Source of the DNA: Sulfuricurvum sp.
GTDB taxonomy: Bacteria > Campylobacterota > Campylobacteria > Campylobacterales > Sulfurimonadaceae
Length of the DNA: 50,037 bases
Assembly (NCBI RefSeq): GCF_022759005.1
Contig: NZ_JAEMQA010000011.1
Location: forward strand, 1 to 50,037
Direction of reading: 5' to 3'
Numbering within the stretch: position 1 is the first letter of the stretch; every line of letters starts with the position of its first letter. Positions 9,028 through 16,492 of the stretch are shown piece after piece. Below the pieces are notes generated by a model. That model was not told where the DNA came from. It saw only the letters and a program-made list of their open reading frames with translations, and did not search any database. The position numbers and the translations under genes are program-made.

Positions 9028-9435
9028 ATGAAGATATCTCCCAATACTCCCTGCCCCTGCCACAGTGGCAAAAAATACAAACAGTGCTGCCAACCCTACC
9101 ACAAAGGGATACTCCCTTTCAACGCGATGTTACTGATGCGTTCACGCTACAGTGCCTACGTTCTGGAAATGGCTGAATACATTATGAAAACCACCCACCC
9201 TGCCAATCCCGACTTTTCCCCGAATAGCGCGGAATGGAAAGAGAGTATCCTCTCTTTTTGCCGTTCTACCCATTTTAGCGGTTTAAAAATCCTCGAATTT
9301 ACGGGCGGAGAGAATGAAGCGTTCGTCACGTTCGAAGCAAAGCTGGGAGAGTATACGATGAAAGAGAAAAGCCGTTTCGTCAAAGAAGACGGAAAATGGC
9401 TTTATGAAAGTGGTGATTTTGGTGAAGAATCGTAA
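9028..9435 (+). CDS. YchJ-like SEC-C motif protein
   Basis: 135 aa. It begins with a SEC-C zinc-binding motif (CPCHSGKKYKQCC, residues about 8-20) followed by the YchJ/UPF0225 middle domain starting LLMRSRYSAYVLEMAEYI, an NTF2-like fold in the family. The second C-terminal SEC-C motif found in E. coli YchJ (152 aa) is missing, and the protein stops soon after the NTF2-like domain. Molecular function is not established for the family. No clear RBS precedes the ATG. It converges on the next gene with a 3 nt gap. Confidence 0.85.
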   Translation: MKISPNTPCPCHSGKKYKQCCQPYHKGILPFNAMLLMRSRYSAYVLEMAEYIMKTTHPANPDFSPNSAEWKESILSFCRSTHFSGLKILEFTGGENEAFVTFEAKLGEYTMKEKSRFVKEDGKWLYESGDFGEES

Positions 9436-9438
9436 GGG

Positions 9439-10239
9439 TTAAAACGGATTTCCGTTGATCACCAAACGAAACCCCGTTTCGTTCGATGCATAATCGGGAC
9501 GGGAATATCCGCGAAACGAACTGCGAAGGCACATATAACCCGTCTTATAACTTCCTCCGCGCCGAACCTTAAACGACTCGGCTTCCGCCCCGCCGATGCG
9601 AGGGCTTCCATCGGTGGGTGCGCCGTTGTAGTTAGCAAAGAAATCATCCTCGCACCACTCCCATACGTTTCCGAGCAAATCATAAATCCCGAGCCGATTG
9701 GGCTGCTTCGATCCCACAGCAGCCGTACGGGAATTTGCGGTGTATTCGTAGATAGCGAAATCGTCCAACTGCGCTTCGGAGTCTCCGAAAGTAAATCGGG
9801 TATTCCCCCCCGCTTTGGCGACATATTCCCATTGCGCTTCGGTAGGGAGCGCATAAAAGCGCGTTTTTCCCTCATAACGGTTAATCAATTCCACGTAGGC
9901 TTTGGCATCAAACCAGCTCACTTGCTCTACCGGATGGCGACGGGAATTCTCTTCTTCTACTTTGTCATTTTTAAAAAAAGAGGGATTAACACGGGTCAAT
10001 TTAAAATACTGCTCCTGCGTCACAGGGTATTTCGAAATCCAAAACCCCTCCAGCTTAACAGGATGTTCAGGGGACTCAACCTCTCCCCCTTCGTTATACT
10101 GGGGATTACGCCCCATCATAAACTCTCCGGCATCGATATACAAAAACTCCATACCGATCGAATTGGTAAAATCTCTGGGAGTTTCTACCGTCTCCGCCGA
10201 TTCAGCAGCTTTGTTTTTCTTTTTTAAAAAATCGAACAA
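9439..10239 (-). CDS. FGE-sulfatase (SUMF1) fold protein
   Basis: 266 aa with the whole formylglycine-generating-enzyme/C-type-lectin fold: GMEFLYIDAGEFMMG near the start, then GFWISKYPVTQEQYF, LPTEAQWEYVAKAGG, GNVWEWCEDD and RRGGSYKTGYMCLRSSFRG near the end. The start is TTG at 10239 with AAAAGG 6 nt upstream. True FGEs carry two cysteines in the GGSF-x2-C-x4-C segment; here the first is replaced (GGSYKT) and only the second remains, so sulfatase activation is unlikely. No sulfatase or ergothioneine gene is nearby. There is no signal peptide; the lysine-rich N-terminus (FLKKKNK) suggests a cytoplasmic protein. Substrate unknown. Confidence 0.88.
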   Translation of the reverse strand: MFDFLKKKNKAAESAETVETPRDFTNSIGMEFLYIDAGEFMMGRNPQYNEGGEVESPEHPVKLEGFWISKYPVTQEQYFKLTRVNPSFFKNDKVEEENSRRHPVEQVSWFDAKAYVELINRYEGKTRFYALPTEAQWEYVAKAGGNTRFTFGDSEAQLDDFAIYEYTANSRTAAVGSKQPNRLGIYDLLGNVWEWCEDDFFANYNGAPTDGSPRIGGAEAESFKVRRGGSYKTGYMCLRSSFRGYSRPDYASNETGFRLVINGNPF

Positions 10240-10321
10240 GATGAACCTTTTGAAATATGTTTATTTATCTCTGGACAATGATATAGCAAAAATCGTTCAC
10301 ACTTTAGAAACACCTCTTTTC

Positions 10322-10351
10322 TTGACAAGGCACTTCGCTATAGTTTATAAT
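10322..10351 (+). promoter_or_regulatory. Sigma-70 promoter for rho
   Basis: A perfect -35 TTGACA (10322-10327) and a perfect -10 TATAAT (10346-10351), 18 bp apart, lie 85 nt upstream of the rho ATG. The predicted start near 10358 gives a leader of about 80 nt. Consensus promoters of this strength are uncommon in Campylobacterota, which often lack a -35. Confidence 0.85.
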
Positions 10352-10436
10352 GTCGTCATAAAATAATGACCTGTCAATGACATCTCACCTAAAACTCGCC
10401 GATAAAATCCACACTCTATAGTAAGGCATTCACCGC

Positions 10437-11762
10437 ATGAGCGAAAACTCAAAAACTCCCCGCAATAACTCGAAAAATCGTACCCATATCCCCGTTGACG
10501 GATTCACGATTGAAGCCCTCCGTACCAAAAAGCTCGAAGATCTCCTCGAGATTGCTGCGTCACTCAATATCGAAGACCCCAACGAACTCAAACGTCAAGA
10601 TCTGATTTTTGAAATTCTCAAAACACAAGTCCAGCAAGGGGGATTTATCCTCTTTACCGGTATTTTGGAGATCATGCAAGACGGTTACGGCTTCCTCCGA
10701 GCCGTCGATCAGAGCTTCAGCGACTCGATGCACGACGCATACGTATCCAGCACCCAAATCCGCCGTTTTGCTCTCCGTAACGGGGATATCGTCACGGGAC
10801 AGGTGCGCGCACCAAAAGATCAAGAGCGCTACTACGCCCTCCTCAAAGTCGAAGCGATCAACTACCTCCCTCCTGAAGAGTCCAAAAAACGTCCTCTCTT
10901 CGAAAACCTCACACCGCTTTATGCGTTAGAGCAAATCAAACTCGAGTACCAACCGACCAAACTTACCGGTCGTATGATGGATCTTTTCGCTCCGATCGGT
11001 AAAGGGCAGCGCGGTCTCATCGTCGCACCGCCCCGATCGGGTAAAACGGAACTGATGAAAGAGATCGCGCATGGTATCACCAACAACCATCCCGAGATCG
11101 AGCTGATGGTTCTCCTTGTAGATGAGCGCCCTGAAGAGGTTACCGATATGGAGCGCTCTGTTAAAGGAGAAGTCTACAGCTCCACGTTTGACGAACCGGC
11201 AAAAAATCACGTCAAAGTGGCCGAAATGGTCATCGAGCGGGCAAAACGCCGTGTCGAGCTGGGCAAAGACATTGTCATCCTCCTCGACTCGATCACCCGT
11301 CTAGCACGTGCGTACAACACCGTCACCCCAAGTTCGGGAAAAGTTCTCTCAGGTGGGGTCGATGCGAACGCATTGCACAAACCGAAACGCTTTTTCGGTG
11401 CGGCGCGTAACATCGAAAACGGAGGCAGTTTGACGATTATCGCAACCGCTCTCGTCGAGACGGGTAGCCGTATGGACGAAGTCATTTTCGAAGAGTTCAA
11501 AGGAACCGGAAACTCCGAGATCGTCCTCAGCCGTAAAATCTCCGATCGCCGTATCTTCCCTGCGATCGATATTCTCAAATCGGGAACCCGTAAAGAGGAG
11601 CTTCTCATCGGCCCTGAAATCTTGCAAAAAGTATTTGTCCTTCGTTCAATGCTTCACAAACAAGAGGATGAAGTCGAAGCACTCCGCTTCCTCTACAACA
11701 CGATGCTCAAATCAAAATCGAATATCGAATTTCTTGAGAGCATGAACGCGGATTCCAAATAA
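10437..11762 (+). CDS. rho: Transcription termination factor Rho
   Basis: 441 aa, normal length. The N-terminal helical and cold-shock-like RNA-binding domain ([14 protein letters not shown], about 75-90) is followed by the ATPase with Walker [10 protein letters not shown], the [11 protein letters not shown] segment, Walker [16 protein letters not shown] and an R-loop region with SGGVDANAL. Rho is the hexameric RNA-DNA helicase that ends transcription at C-rich unstructured RNA. AAGG lies 10 nt before the ATG. A structured element starts 7 nt after its stop, and murI follows on the same strand. Confidence 0.98.
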   Translation: MSENSKTPRNNSKNRTHIPVDGFTIEALRTKKLEDLLEIAASLNIEDPNELKRQDLIFEILKTQVQQGGFILFTGILEIMQDGYGFLRAVDQSFSDSMHDAYVSSTQIRRFALRNGDIVTGQVRAPKDQERYYALLKVEAINYLPPEESKKRPLFENLTPLYALEQIKLEYQPTKLTGRMMDLFAPIGKGQRGLIVAPPRSGKTELMKEIAHGITNNHPEIELMVLLVDERPEEVTDMERSVKGEVYSSTFDEPAKNHVKVAEMVIERAKRRVELGKDIVILLDSITRLARAYNTVTPSSGKVLSGGVDANALHKPKRFFGAARNIENGGSLTIIATALVETGSRMDEVIFEEFKGTGNSEIVLSRKISDRRIFPAIDILKSGTRKEELLIGPEILQKVFVLRSMLHKQEDEVEALRFLYNTMLKSKSNIEFLESMNADSK

Positions 11763-11768
11763 TGGCAA

Positions 11769-11849
11769 CACCAAAATGAGCAAAACCCATTTTAGTGGCC
11801 GGACGAATGTCCTCTGCACCCCCCCTGAAGCTACCGGCACAAGTGCCGG
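11769..11849 (+). ncRNA. Three-hairpin structured RNA element, copy A (rho-murI)
   Basis: Stem 1 pairs 11769-11778 with 11788-11797 (9 of 10 pairs, loop AGCAAAACC). Stem 2 is GGAC-GAAT-GTCC at 11801-11812. A C-rich linker with TGCA and AAGCT follows, then stem 3 CCGGCA-CAAG-TGCCGG (11834-11849). The same architecture and single-stranded bases recur at 14754-14837. The element starts 7 nt after the rho stop and ends 16 nt before the murI ATG. Its GGAG (11848-11851), the only SD-like sequence before murI, overlaps stem 3. I do not recognise a known riboswitch or leader class. It may be a 3'UTR element of rho, a 3'UTR-derived sRNA, or a control element for murI. Confidence 0.68.
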
Positions 11850-11865
11850 AGAAATTTAACCACCA

Positions 11866-12651
11866 ATGACTATCGGCGTATTCGATTCGGGACTGGGAGG
11901 TCTCACAATCGTCGCCACTATGCGCTCACTCCTGCGAGGAGCACAGATCATCTACATCGCCGATACGGCAAATGCCCCTTACGGCGAAAAAACCAAAGAC
12001 CAAATTTTAGACTATTCGATCCGCATCACCGACTATCTGGTTGAACACCACCGCATCGATGCCCTCGTTGTCGCGTGCAATACCGCCACCTCTGCGGCGA
12101 TTACCGAACTTCGGGAAAAATATCCGAACCTTATCATCGTCGGAACCGAACCGGGGCTCAAACCGGCTATCTCCCACTCCGTGACGAAAAAAGTAGGCGT
12201 CTTAGCCACCCCTGCAACGCTGGAGGGGGAAAAATACAAAGCTCTCGTCGCCATGCTGAGCAACCACTACCATGTAGAGGTCTTTGAGCAGCCCTGCCCC
12301 GGTCTCGTCCAGCAAATCGAAGCAGGAAAAACCGATACGCAAGAGACCCTCTCTATGCTGGAGGGATGGCTCTCACCGATGCGTTCCGCCAACGTCGACA
12401 CGATTGTTTTGGGATGCACCCACTATCCTTTAGTCAAAGAGAGCATTGCAAAAGTGATGGGACACCCGATCATCTTTGTCGACAGCGCCGAAGGGGTCAC
12501 AAAAAGGCTCCTCTTTCTACTGGAGCAAAAAGGACATATCAACCGAGGCTCCATTTCACTCGAAATATTGGCTACGGGAAATATTCAATCTGAGATGATT
12601 GAGAGAATCTTAGGCGAAAAATTTAGCGTAACCATGTTAAACTCTATCTAA
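11866..12651 (+). CDS. murI: Glutamate racemase
   Basis: 261 aa. It has the MurI start IGVFDSGLGGLT, the first catalytic cysteine in VVACNTATSAA (about 72) and the second in VLGCTHYPLV (about 184), the two-base cysteine pair that converts L- to D-glutamate for peptidoglycan. The length is normal. Its putative Shine-Dalgarno (GGAG) is 14 nt from the ATG, longer than ideal, and partly inside a hairpin of structured element A. dnaX follows after 19 nt. Confidence 0.97.
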   Translation: MTIGVFDSGLGGLTIVATMRSLLRGAQIIYIADTANAPYGEKTKDQILDYSIRITDYLVEHHRIDALVVACNTATSAAITELREKYPNLIIVGTEPGLKPAISHSVTKKVGVLATPATLEGEKYKALVAMLSNHYHVEVFEQPCPGLVQQIEAGKTDTQETLSMLEGWLSPMRSANVDTIVLGCTHYPLVKESIAKVMGHPIIFVDSAEGVTKRLLFLLEQKGHINRGSISLEILATGNIQSEMIERILGEKFSVTMLNSI

Positions 12652-12670
12652 TACATTTCAAGGAAATTCT

Positions 12671-14329
12671 GTGAGCACATCCGAAGTACTGGCACTCAAA
12701 TATCGTCCTCGACGTTTCGAAGAGCTGATCGGACAAGAGAGTATCTCCCAAACCCTCTCTCTCGCATTGGATTCCAAGCGTCTCTCTCATGCCTACCTCT
12801 TCTCAGGTCTTCGCGGATCGGGGAAAACCTCAACCGCCCGTATTTTTGCCAAATCGCTCATTTGTGAAAACGGTCCTACCTCCGCCCCTTGCGATGTGTG
12901 CAGCCACTGTGTCATGGCAAACGAAGGGCGTCATATCGACATCATCGAGATGGATGCCGCATCGAGCCGCAAGATCGACGATATCCGCGATCTGATCGAA
13001 CATACTAAATACCGCCCTGCGAGCGCCAATGTCAAAATCTTCATCATCGACGAAGTCCATATGCTCACCAAAGAGGCGCACAATGCACTGCTCAAAACCC
13101 TCGAAGAGCCGCCGGAATACGTCAAGTTCATCCTCGCGACGACCGATCCGCTCAAACTCCCTCCGACGATTTTGAGCCGTACCCAGCACTTTCGTTTCAA
13201 ACGGATCAGTCATCCCAACATCGTCCACCATCTGAGCCATATCCTCCATTTGGAGAATATCGAGTATCAAGCCGAAGCGCTCGATATTTTGGCACGCAGC
13301 GGGTCTGGAAGTCTACGCGACACCCTCACCCTCCTCGATCAGGCGATCATCTATTCCAAAGGGTTCGTCGATGTCAAAACCGTTGCCGATATGTTGGGGC
13401 TTCTCGATCCCGATTATATCAGCCGTCTTTTTGACGCCGTTTTTGCCAAAGACCGTTCAATGCTTACGGTAATGCTCCAAGAACTCGAGTCGTATGAATC
13501 GGAGATGGTGATCGATGAGCTGATCGCCTATCTCAAAGAGCGGCTTTATGAGGGGGATCACCGGTTCAGCCCATTGGTTATTGAGCGTTTTTTCCGTATC
13601 CTCAGCGATGCGAAAACCCTTTTTGCGATCAATGCCGACGGCGGGTTTGTGGTGAGTCTTGCGCTGTTTAAAATGATCGAAGCGCTCAAGATCAAAGAGA
13701 TCGACGAGATGATCGAGTCGCTCGAATCCCGCGTCACTCTTCATTCATCAACACCAACGCCTCCTACAAGCGTATCGGCAAATGAGGCTCCGACCATCCA
13801 CGTCACCCCTGCCGCTCCTGCGACCAAATCTCCTTACGAGCAGTTGTGCGTCCTGATCAGCGACCGCAGTGCCGAACTGGGGGCGTGTTTTAGAAACAAT
13901 GTCACTTTTATTTCCTACGAAAACGATACCCTCACGTGGGAGAGCTGTGCCGAGGGGGACGACAAAGAGCTGCTCAAAAACAGTTTCGGCATCATCCGCC
14001 AGTTCGTTCGGGACGTTTACGGGGTTACAACCCAGATCAAATCCAACGGATGCACAAAAACACCCAAAGAGGAACCTGCACCGAGTGTTTCAGAAGAGCC
14101 CTTTAGCGCTTCGGAATCCTCAGAACCCACTCTCGATGAGCCTCTTGCCGAGATCGTGCCCGATTCGATGATTGAAGAGGCGGAAATCGGTATCGGAAGC
14201 TGTGTCAGCCAATGCGATGAGAGCAGTGTCAAAGAGTTCGACGGAAGCGATATTCTAAAAGAGCCGATGATTGAAAAAGCGGCGACGCTTTTCGAAGCGA
14301 CTAAAATCACCGTGCAGTCGAAAGTTTAG
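12671..14329 (+). CDS. dnaX: DNA polymerase III subunit gamma/tau
   Basis: 552 aa from a GTG start with AGGAA upstream. AAA+ clamp-loader ATPase: Walker A GLRGSGKTSTAR (about 42-53), zinc-binding cysteines (CENGPTSAPCDVCSHC), Walker B FIIDEVHML, the arginine-finger motif SRTQHF and sensor 2 GSGSLRD. An acidic, low-complexity C-terminal third (about 365-530) corresponds to the tau-specific tail. The subunit organises the replicative polymerase and loads the beta clamp. I looked for an in-frame A-AAA-AAG-type slippery heptamer for a gamma form and saw none. Confidence 0.96.
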   Translation: MSTSEVLALKYRPRRFEELIGQESISQTLSLALDSKRLSHAYLFSGLRGSGKTSTARIFAKSLICENGPTSAPCDVCSHCVMANEGRHIDIIEMDAASSRKIDDIRDLIEHTKYRPASANVKIFIIDEVHMLTKEAHNALLKTLEEPPEYVKFILATTDPLKLPPTILSRTQHFRFKRISHPNIVHHLSHILHLENIEYQAEALDILARSGSGSLRDTLTLLDQAIIYSKGFVDVKTVADMLGLLDPDYISRLFDAVFAKDRSMLTVMLQELESYESEMVIDELIAYLKERLYEGDHRFSPLVIERFFRILSDAKTLFAINADGGFVVSLALFKMIEALKIKEIDEMIESLESRVTLHSSTPTPPTSVSANEAPTIHVTPAAPATKSPYEQLCVLISDRSAELGACFRNNVTFISYENDTLTWESCAEGDDKELLKNSFGIIRQFVRDVYGVTTQIKSNGCTKTPKEEPAPSVSEEPFSASESSEPTLDEPLAEIVPDSMIEEAEIGIGSCVSQCDESSVKEFDGSDILKEPMIEKAATLFEATKITVQSKV

Positions 14330-14337
14330 CCTTTTCC

Positions 14338-14366
14338 TTGCTATTAAGCTTTTTTTCAGCTATACT
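14338..14366 (+). promoter_or_regulatory. Promoter of the cold-shock gene
   Basis: TTGCTA (14338-14343) and TATACT (14361-14366) are separated by 17 bp. The predicted start near 14373 leaves a leader of about 145 nt before the csp ATG, much longer than normal for this window. Confidence 0.65.
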
Positions 14367-14372
14367 GCTTGC

Positions 14373-14517
14373 ATAGAAAGATGATTTAGAGTTTCATCTT
14401 TGGTTTGCTCTTTATTGAAGACCTTTTAGTTAACAGTACGATCTGCCATAAGAATGCTCCACTTTATATTTTCGACCACCTCGCTTGCGGGGTGTATATC
14501 TACCCAAAGGATCTCAC
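14373..14517 (+). promoter_or_regulatory. Long structured 5' leader of the cold-shock gene
   Basis: The leader opens with a hairpin, AAAGATGA (14377-14384) pairing with TCATCTTT (14394-14401), and ends with a second hairpin, CACCTCG-CTTG-CGGGGTG with one G-U pair (about 14476-14493), just upstream of the AAAGGA RBS (14506-14511). Length and layout parallel the roughly 160 nt thermoresponsive cspA leader of E. coli; sequence homology is not implied. The first hairpin could instead act in ending dnaX transcription. Confidence 0.5.
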
Positions 14518-14736
14518 ATGGCAGAACTACAAAATGGAACCGTAAAATGGTTCAACAGCGAAAAAGGGTTTGGATTTATCCAACAAGATAACGGCGACAA
14601 AGATGTATTCGTACACTTCCGTCAAGTAAATCGTTCAGGTTACGGACGTGTTAACCTCGAAGAAGGTCAAAAAGTGACTTATGAAGTCGGTCAAGGCGAA
14701 AAAGGCCCACAAGCCGAAAACGTTACCGCACTGTAA
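14518..14736 (+). CDS. Cold-shock domain protein
   Basis: 72 aa single cold-shock domain. RNP1 is KGFGFIQ and RNP2 is DVFVHF. The family's usual [16 protein letters not shown] start is present. The ATG at 14518 is chosen over an upstream in-frame start because of the AAAGGA RBS 7 nt before it and because family members begin here. Csp proteins bind single-stranded RNA and melt structure at low temperature. The gene has its own promoter and long leader, and structured element B begins 17 nt after its stop. Confidence 0.95.
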   Translation: MAELQNGTVKWFNSEKGFGFIQQDNGDKDVFVHFRQVNRSGYGRVNLEEGQKVTYEVGQGEKGPQAENVTAL

Positions 14737-14753
14737 CTTCTACTTGTGTTGCA

Positions 14754-14837
14754 CATCTAAATGAGCTAAGCCCATTTAGATGGCAAGGACAATTTTGTCC
14801 TTTGCAATCCCCTAAAGCTTTCCGCATAAATGCGGAA
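14754..14837 (+). ncRNA. Three-hairpin structured RNA element, copy B (after csp)
   Basis: Stem 1 pairs CATCTAAATG (14754-14763) with CATTTAGATG (14773-14782), 10 of 10, loop AGCTAAGCC. Stem 2 is AGGACA/TGTCCT (14786-14801), extended by flanking GC/GC. The linker holds TGCA, CCCC and AAGCT. Stem 3 is TTCCGCA-TAAA-TGCGGAA (14820-14837). Compared with copy A, paired positions change on both sides while loop and linker bases are kept. A further short hairpin GATTCA/TGAATC (14838-14854) follows. It lies in the 3' UTR of csp. Confidence 0.7.
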
Positions 14838-14910
14838 GATTCACATATTGAATCCATTTTACTAAGACACTACTAGGTGTTTTTCCGAATCGATTTAAAA
14901 GGAATATACC

Positions 14911-15096
14911 ATGGAAAGCAAGGAAGCCGTTTTAAACGCACTCAAAGAGGGGAAAAAACTGACCAGTAACGTAACAGGGTTGCAATACACCCTTATCGGC
15001 GGTCAGCTTCATGCACGCAGCGGAGAAAAAACCGATTGGCACGAAAGTGAACTTTGCTTTGACAATCCCCCCTCTTGGCTCAATCTCCGAGACTGA
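14911..15096 (+). CDS. Small hypothetical protein
   Basis: 61 aa, not recognised. It has a good AAAGGA RBS 9 nt before the ATG and normal codon use, so it is probably expressed. It is mixed alpha/beta by eye: a lysine-rich N-terminal helix, then LQYTLIGGQLHARSG and an acidic WHESELCFDNPPSWLNLRD tail. No signal peptide or membrane segment. It lies 73 nt downstream of structured element B; a promoter may lie within 14855-14900. Confidence 0.65.
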   Translation: MESKEAVLNALKEGKKLTSNVTGLQYTLIGGQLHARSGEKTDWHESELCFDNPPSWLNLRD

Positions 15097-15164
15097 GCCT
15101 CTCTTTTTAACTCCCCTATATTTTTTTGTGCTACCCTCCTGTATTTAGAAAATACGAGGTACTT

Positions 15165-15308
15165 ATGTTTTTGCACAAACAGGTCGAAACCATCGAAGCA
15201 GCTCCCCAAAAAGCAGGTCGCGGCGTTAGCATGAAAATGCTTCTATCCCCTGACGAATCTCCGTCCTTCGCGATGCGTAACTTCATTATCGATGCGGGCG
15301 GTACGGGA
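15165..15308 (+). pseudogene. Truncated cupin-family remnant
   Basis: From the ATG at 15165 (GAGG upstream) the reading MFLHKQVETIEAAPQKAG, then LLSPDESPSFAMRNFIIDAGG, matches the start of small cupin proteins, which normally continue into an HTNTVEHEQYV-type metal-binding barrel. Here homology stops at about residue 45. The frame runs on to 15476, but only because it reads antisense through the lipoprotein gene on the other strand. All metal ligands are missing, so this is a 5' fragment, probably from a deletion joining it to the lipoprotein gene. Confidence 0.65.
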
Positions 15309-15440
15309 TCAGTTATTGGTCCCGCGAACGACACGTTTGACATCGTTGATTCCGTCACCCACACCGTCACTGAACTCTTTCACGGTACATCCGTTCAACA
15401 TAACCATTGCTATCATACTTGCCAAAACCAAACGGATCAT
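15309..15440 (-). CDS. Small lipoprotein, entericidin-like
   Basis: 43 aa. It has a short signal peptide (MIRLVLASMIAMVML) and a lipobox ending LNGC, so the mature protein would start at the Cys near residue 19 and carry only about 25 residues (TVKEFSDGVGDGIND, then a basic KRVVRG). AGGAG lies 5 nt before the ATG and a -10 TATAAT is at 15470-15475. Size, lipobox and Gly/Asp-rich tail resemble entericidin A/B lipoproteins of the cell envelope. It is antisense to the meaningless tail of the cupin remnant and falls below a 60-codon cut-off. Confidence 0.8.
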   Translation of the reverse strand: MIRLVLASMIAMVMLNGCTVKEFSDGVGDGINDVKRVVRGTNN

Positions 15441-15500
15441 TGTTTCTCCTATATCTTAAAAACATCGAAATTATAGCGTGTCTGTCGTTCACACTTTGCC

Positions 15501-15851
15501 TCATTCGCTTACAATCGGTTGTGATCTTTGATACAACGCGTATATCCCAATCCCCATGACGATCCCGACACTATCGGCGACTACATCCATCACAGAAAAG
15601 CTCCGAGCGGGGATAAAATACTGCGTGATCTCGATTTGAATTCCGACCAAAAGCAAGAGGAGTATTTTGAGGCGTGTTGAAAAGTGGCTGTATGCCAAGC
15701 TCAGCAAGACGTACAGAGTACAAAACGCAATGAAATGGTTTTGTTTATCCCAAAAGCTCTCGACGATTTCGATGTGGCGGGACGTAAGGGCAAGGTATTC
15801 GATTGCTCCAAAAGCTATGTAAAATACTATTTTTTGAAGAGTATTTTTCAT
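15501..15851 (-). CDS. VanZ-like membrane protein
   Basis: 116 aa with about four hydrophobic helices. The family pattern is visible: DKQNHFIAFCTLYVLLS, then EITQYFIPARSFSVMDVVADSVGIVMG. VanZ-like proteins are small membrane proteins, some linked to teicoplanin resistance; in Gram-negatives the role is unknown. The start overlaps the 3' end of the magIII-like gene by 4 nt, so the genes are probably co-transcribed. Confidence 0.85.
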   Translation of the reverse strand: MKNTLQKIVFYIAFGAIEYLALTSRHIEIVESFWDKQNHFIAFCTLYVLLSLAYSHFSTRLKILLLLLVGIQIEITQYFIPARSFSVMDVVADSVGIVMGIGIYALYQRSQPIVSE

Positions 15852-16489
15852 CCTAATATCTCGACATTTACTATTTTTCCCCGACTATTCATCTTCACAT
15901 ATTCCAATATCATCCCATGAAATCGTGCAAATGCGGCAGGGAGCTGAACCGTGTCGAAATAGCCTCTCATCCCCGCTTCACACCATTCCTGAAGCTCATC
16001 ATAACTCTCAAACTCATATCCGAACGCATTGAGAAGCCGTGCCGTATAGGCATCGACGACCATAGCGGGACGGGCGCACGCATAGCAGAGGATCGAATCC
16101 GCCGTCTCAGGGCCAACCCCTTTTTGGCGCAACAGCCAGTCGCGATCGACCGAGAGAGCAAAAGTTTCGAAATCGCCAAACTCCTCGATCATATTGTGAG
16201 ACAATCGGATGATATTGGACGCTTTGGCTTTGAACAGCCCGCTGGGGCGGATCAGCTCCATCAGAATTTCCGGATAGGCTTGAGCGAGGAGATCGGGGGC
16301 TAAAATCTCGGCGTTTCGGAGATTGTCCAGAGAGATTTGAACCCGCTCCCACTGCGTGTTTTGGGTCAATACCGCCCCAACAACGACTTCAAACGTGCCA
16401 TACGCTGGCCACCACAACGGCGGAGAGTTCTCCAAAAGTTTCAGTTTTTCAAGTGCGCTGAAAAGTTCCCAAGAGTCCTGCAACTCCAT
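15848..16489 (-). CDS. MagIII-type 3-methyladenine DNA glycosylase
   Basis: 213 aa HhH-GPD protein. The hairpin is LLRQKGVGPETADSILCYA and the catalytic Asp is in MVVDAYTARLL (about 144). There is no C-terminal four-cysteine Fe-S loop, unlike endonuclease III. The N-terminal segment SPPLWWPAYGTFEVVVGAVLTQNTQWE and the C-terminal FARFHGMILEYVK closely match H. pylori MagIII, where the corresponding Lys is carbamylated. It would remove 3-methyladenine from DNA in base excision repair. It lies between ymdB and the VanZ-like gene. Confidence 0.87.
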   Translation of the reverse strand: MELQDSWELFSALEKLKLLENSPPLWWPAYGTFEVVVGAVLTQNTQWERVQISLDNLRNAEILAPDLLAQAYPEILMELIRPSGLFKAKASNIIRLSHNMIEEFGDFETFALSVDRDWLLRQKGVGPETADSILCYACARPAMVVDAYTARLLNAFGYEFESYDELQEWCEAGMRGYFDTVQLPAAFARFHGMILEYVKMNSRGKIVNVEILG

Positions 16490-16492
16490 CCA

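Noticed and set aside
9439-10239. Sulfatase-activating FGE
   Set aside because: One of the two required cysteines is missing and no sulfatase gene is in the window.
11819-11825. C7 run as a phase-variation tract
   Set aside because: It lies in the linker of structured element A, outside any coding frame, and the second copy has only four Cs, so no on/off gene switch is supported.
11769-11849. Known riboswitch (c-di-GMP, TPP, fluoride, glycine, preQ1, ZTP) before murI
   Set aside because: None of the conserved cores I know for these classes is present, and the second copy precedes an unrelated gene.
13740-14329. Programmed frameshift in dnaX producing gamma
   Set aside because: No in-frame slippery heptamer of the A-AAA-AAG kind was found; the C-AAA-AAC near 13973 is in the wrong phase for slippage.
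11769-14837. CsrA-sponge RNAs
   Set aside because: Each copy has only one or two GGA sites, not the repeated ANGGA loops typical of CsrB-type RNAs, although csrA is in the window.
15126-15476. 116-aa plus-strand protein
   Set aside because: Only the first 45 codons after 15165 look like a protein; the rest is antisense to a better supported lipoprotein gene.
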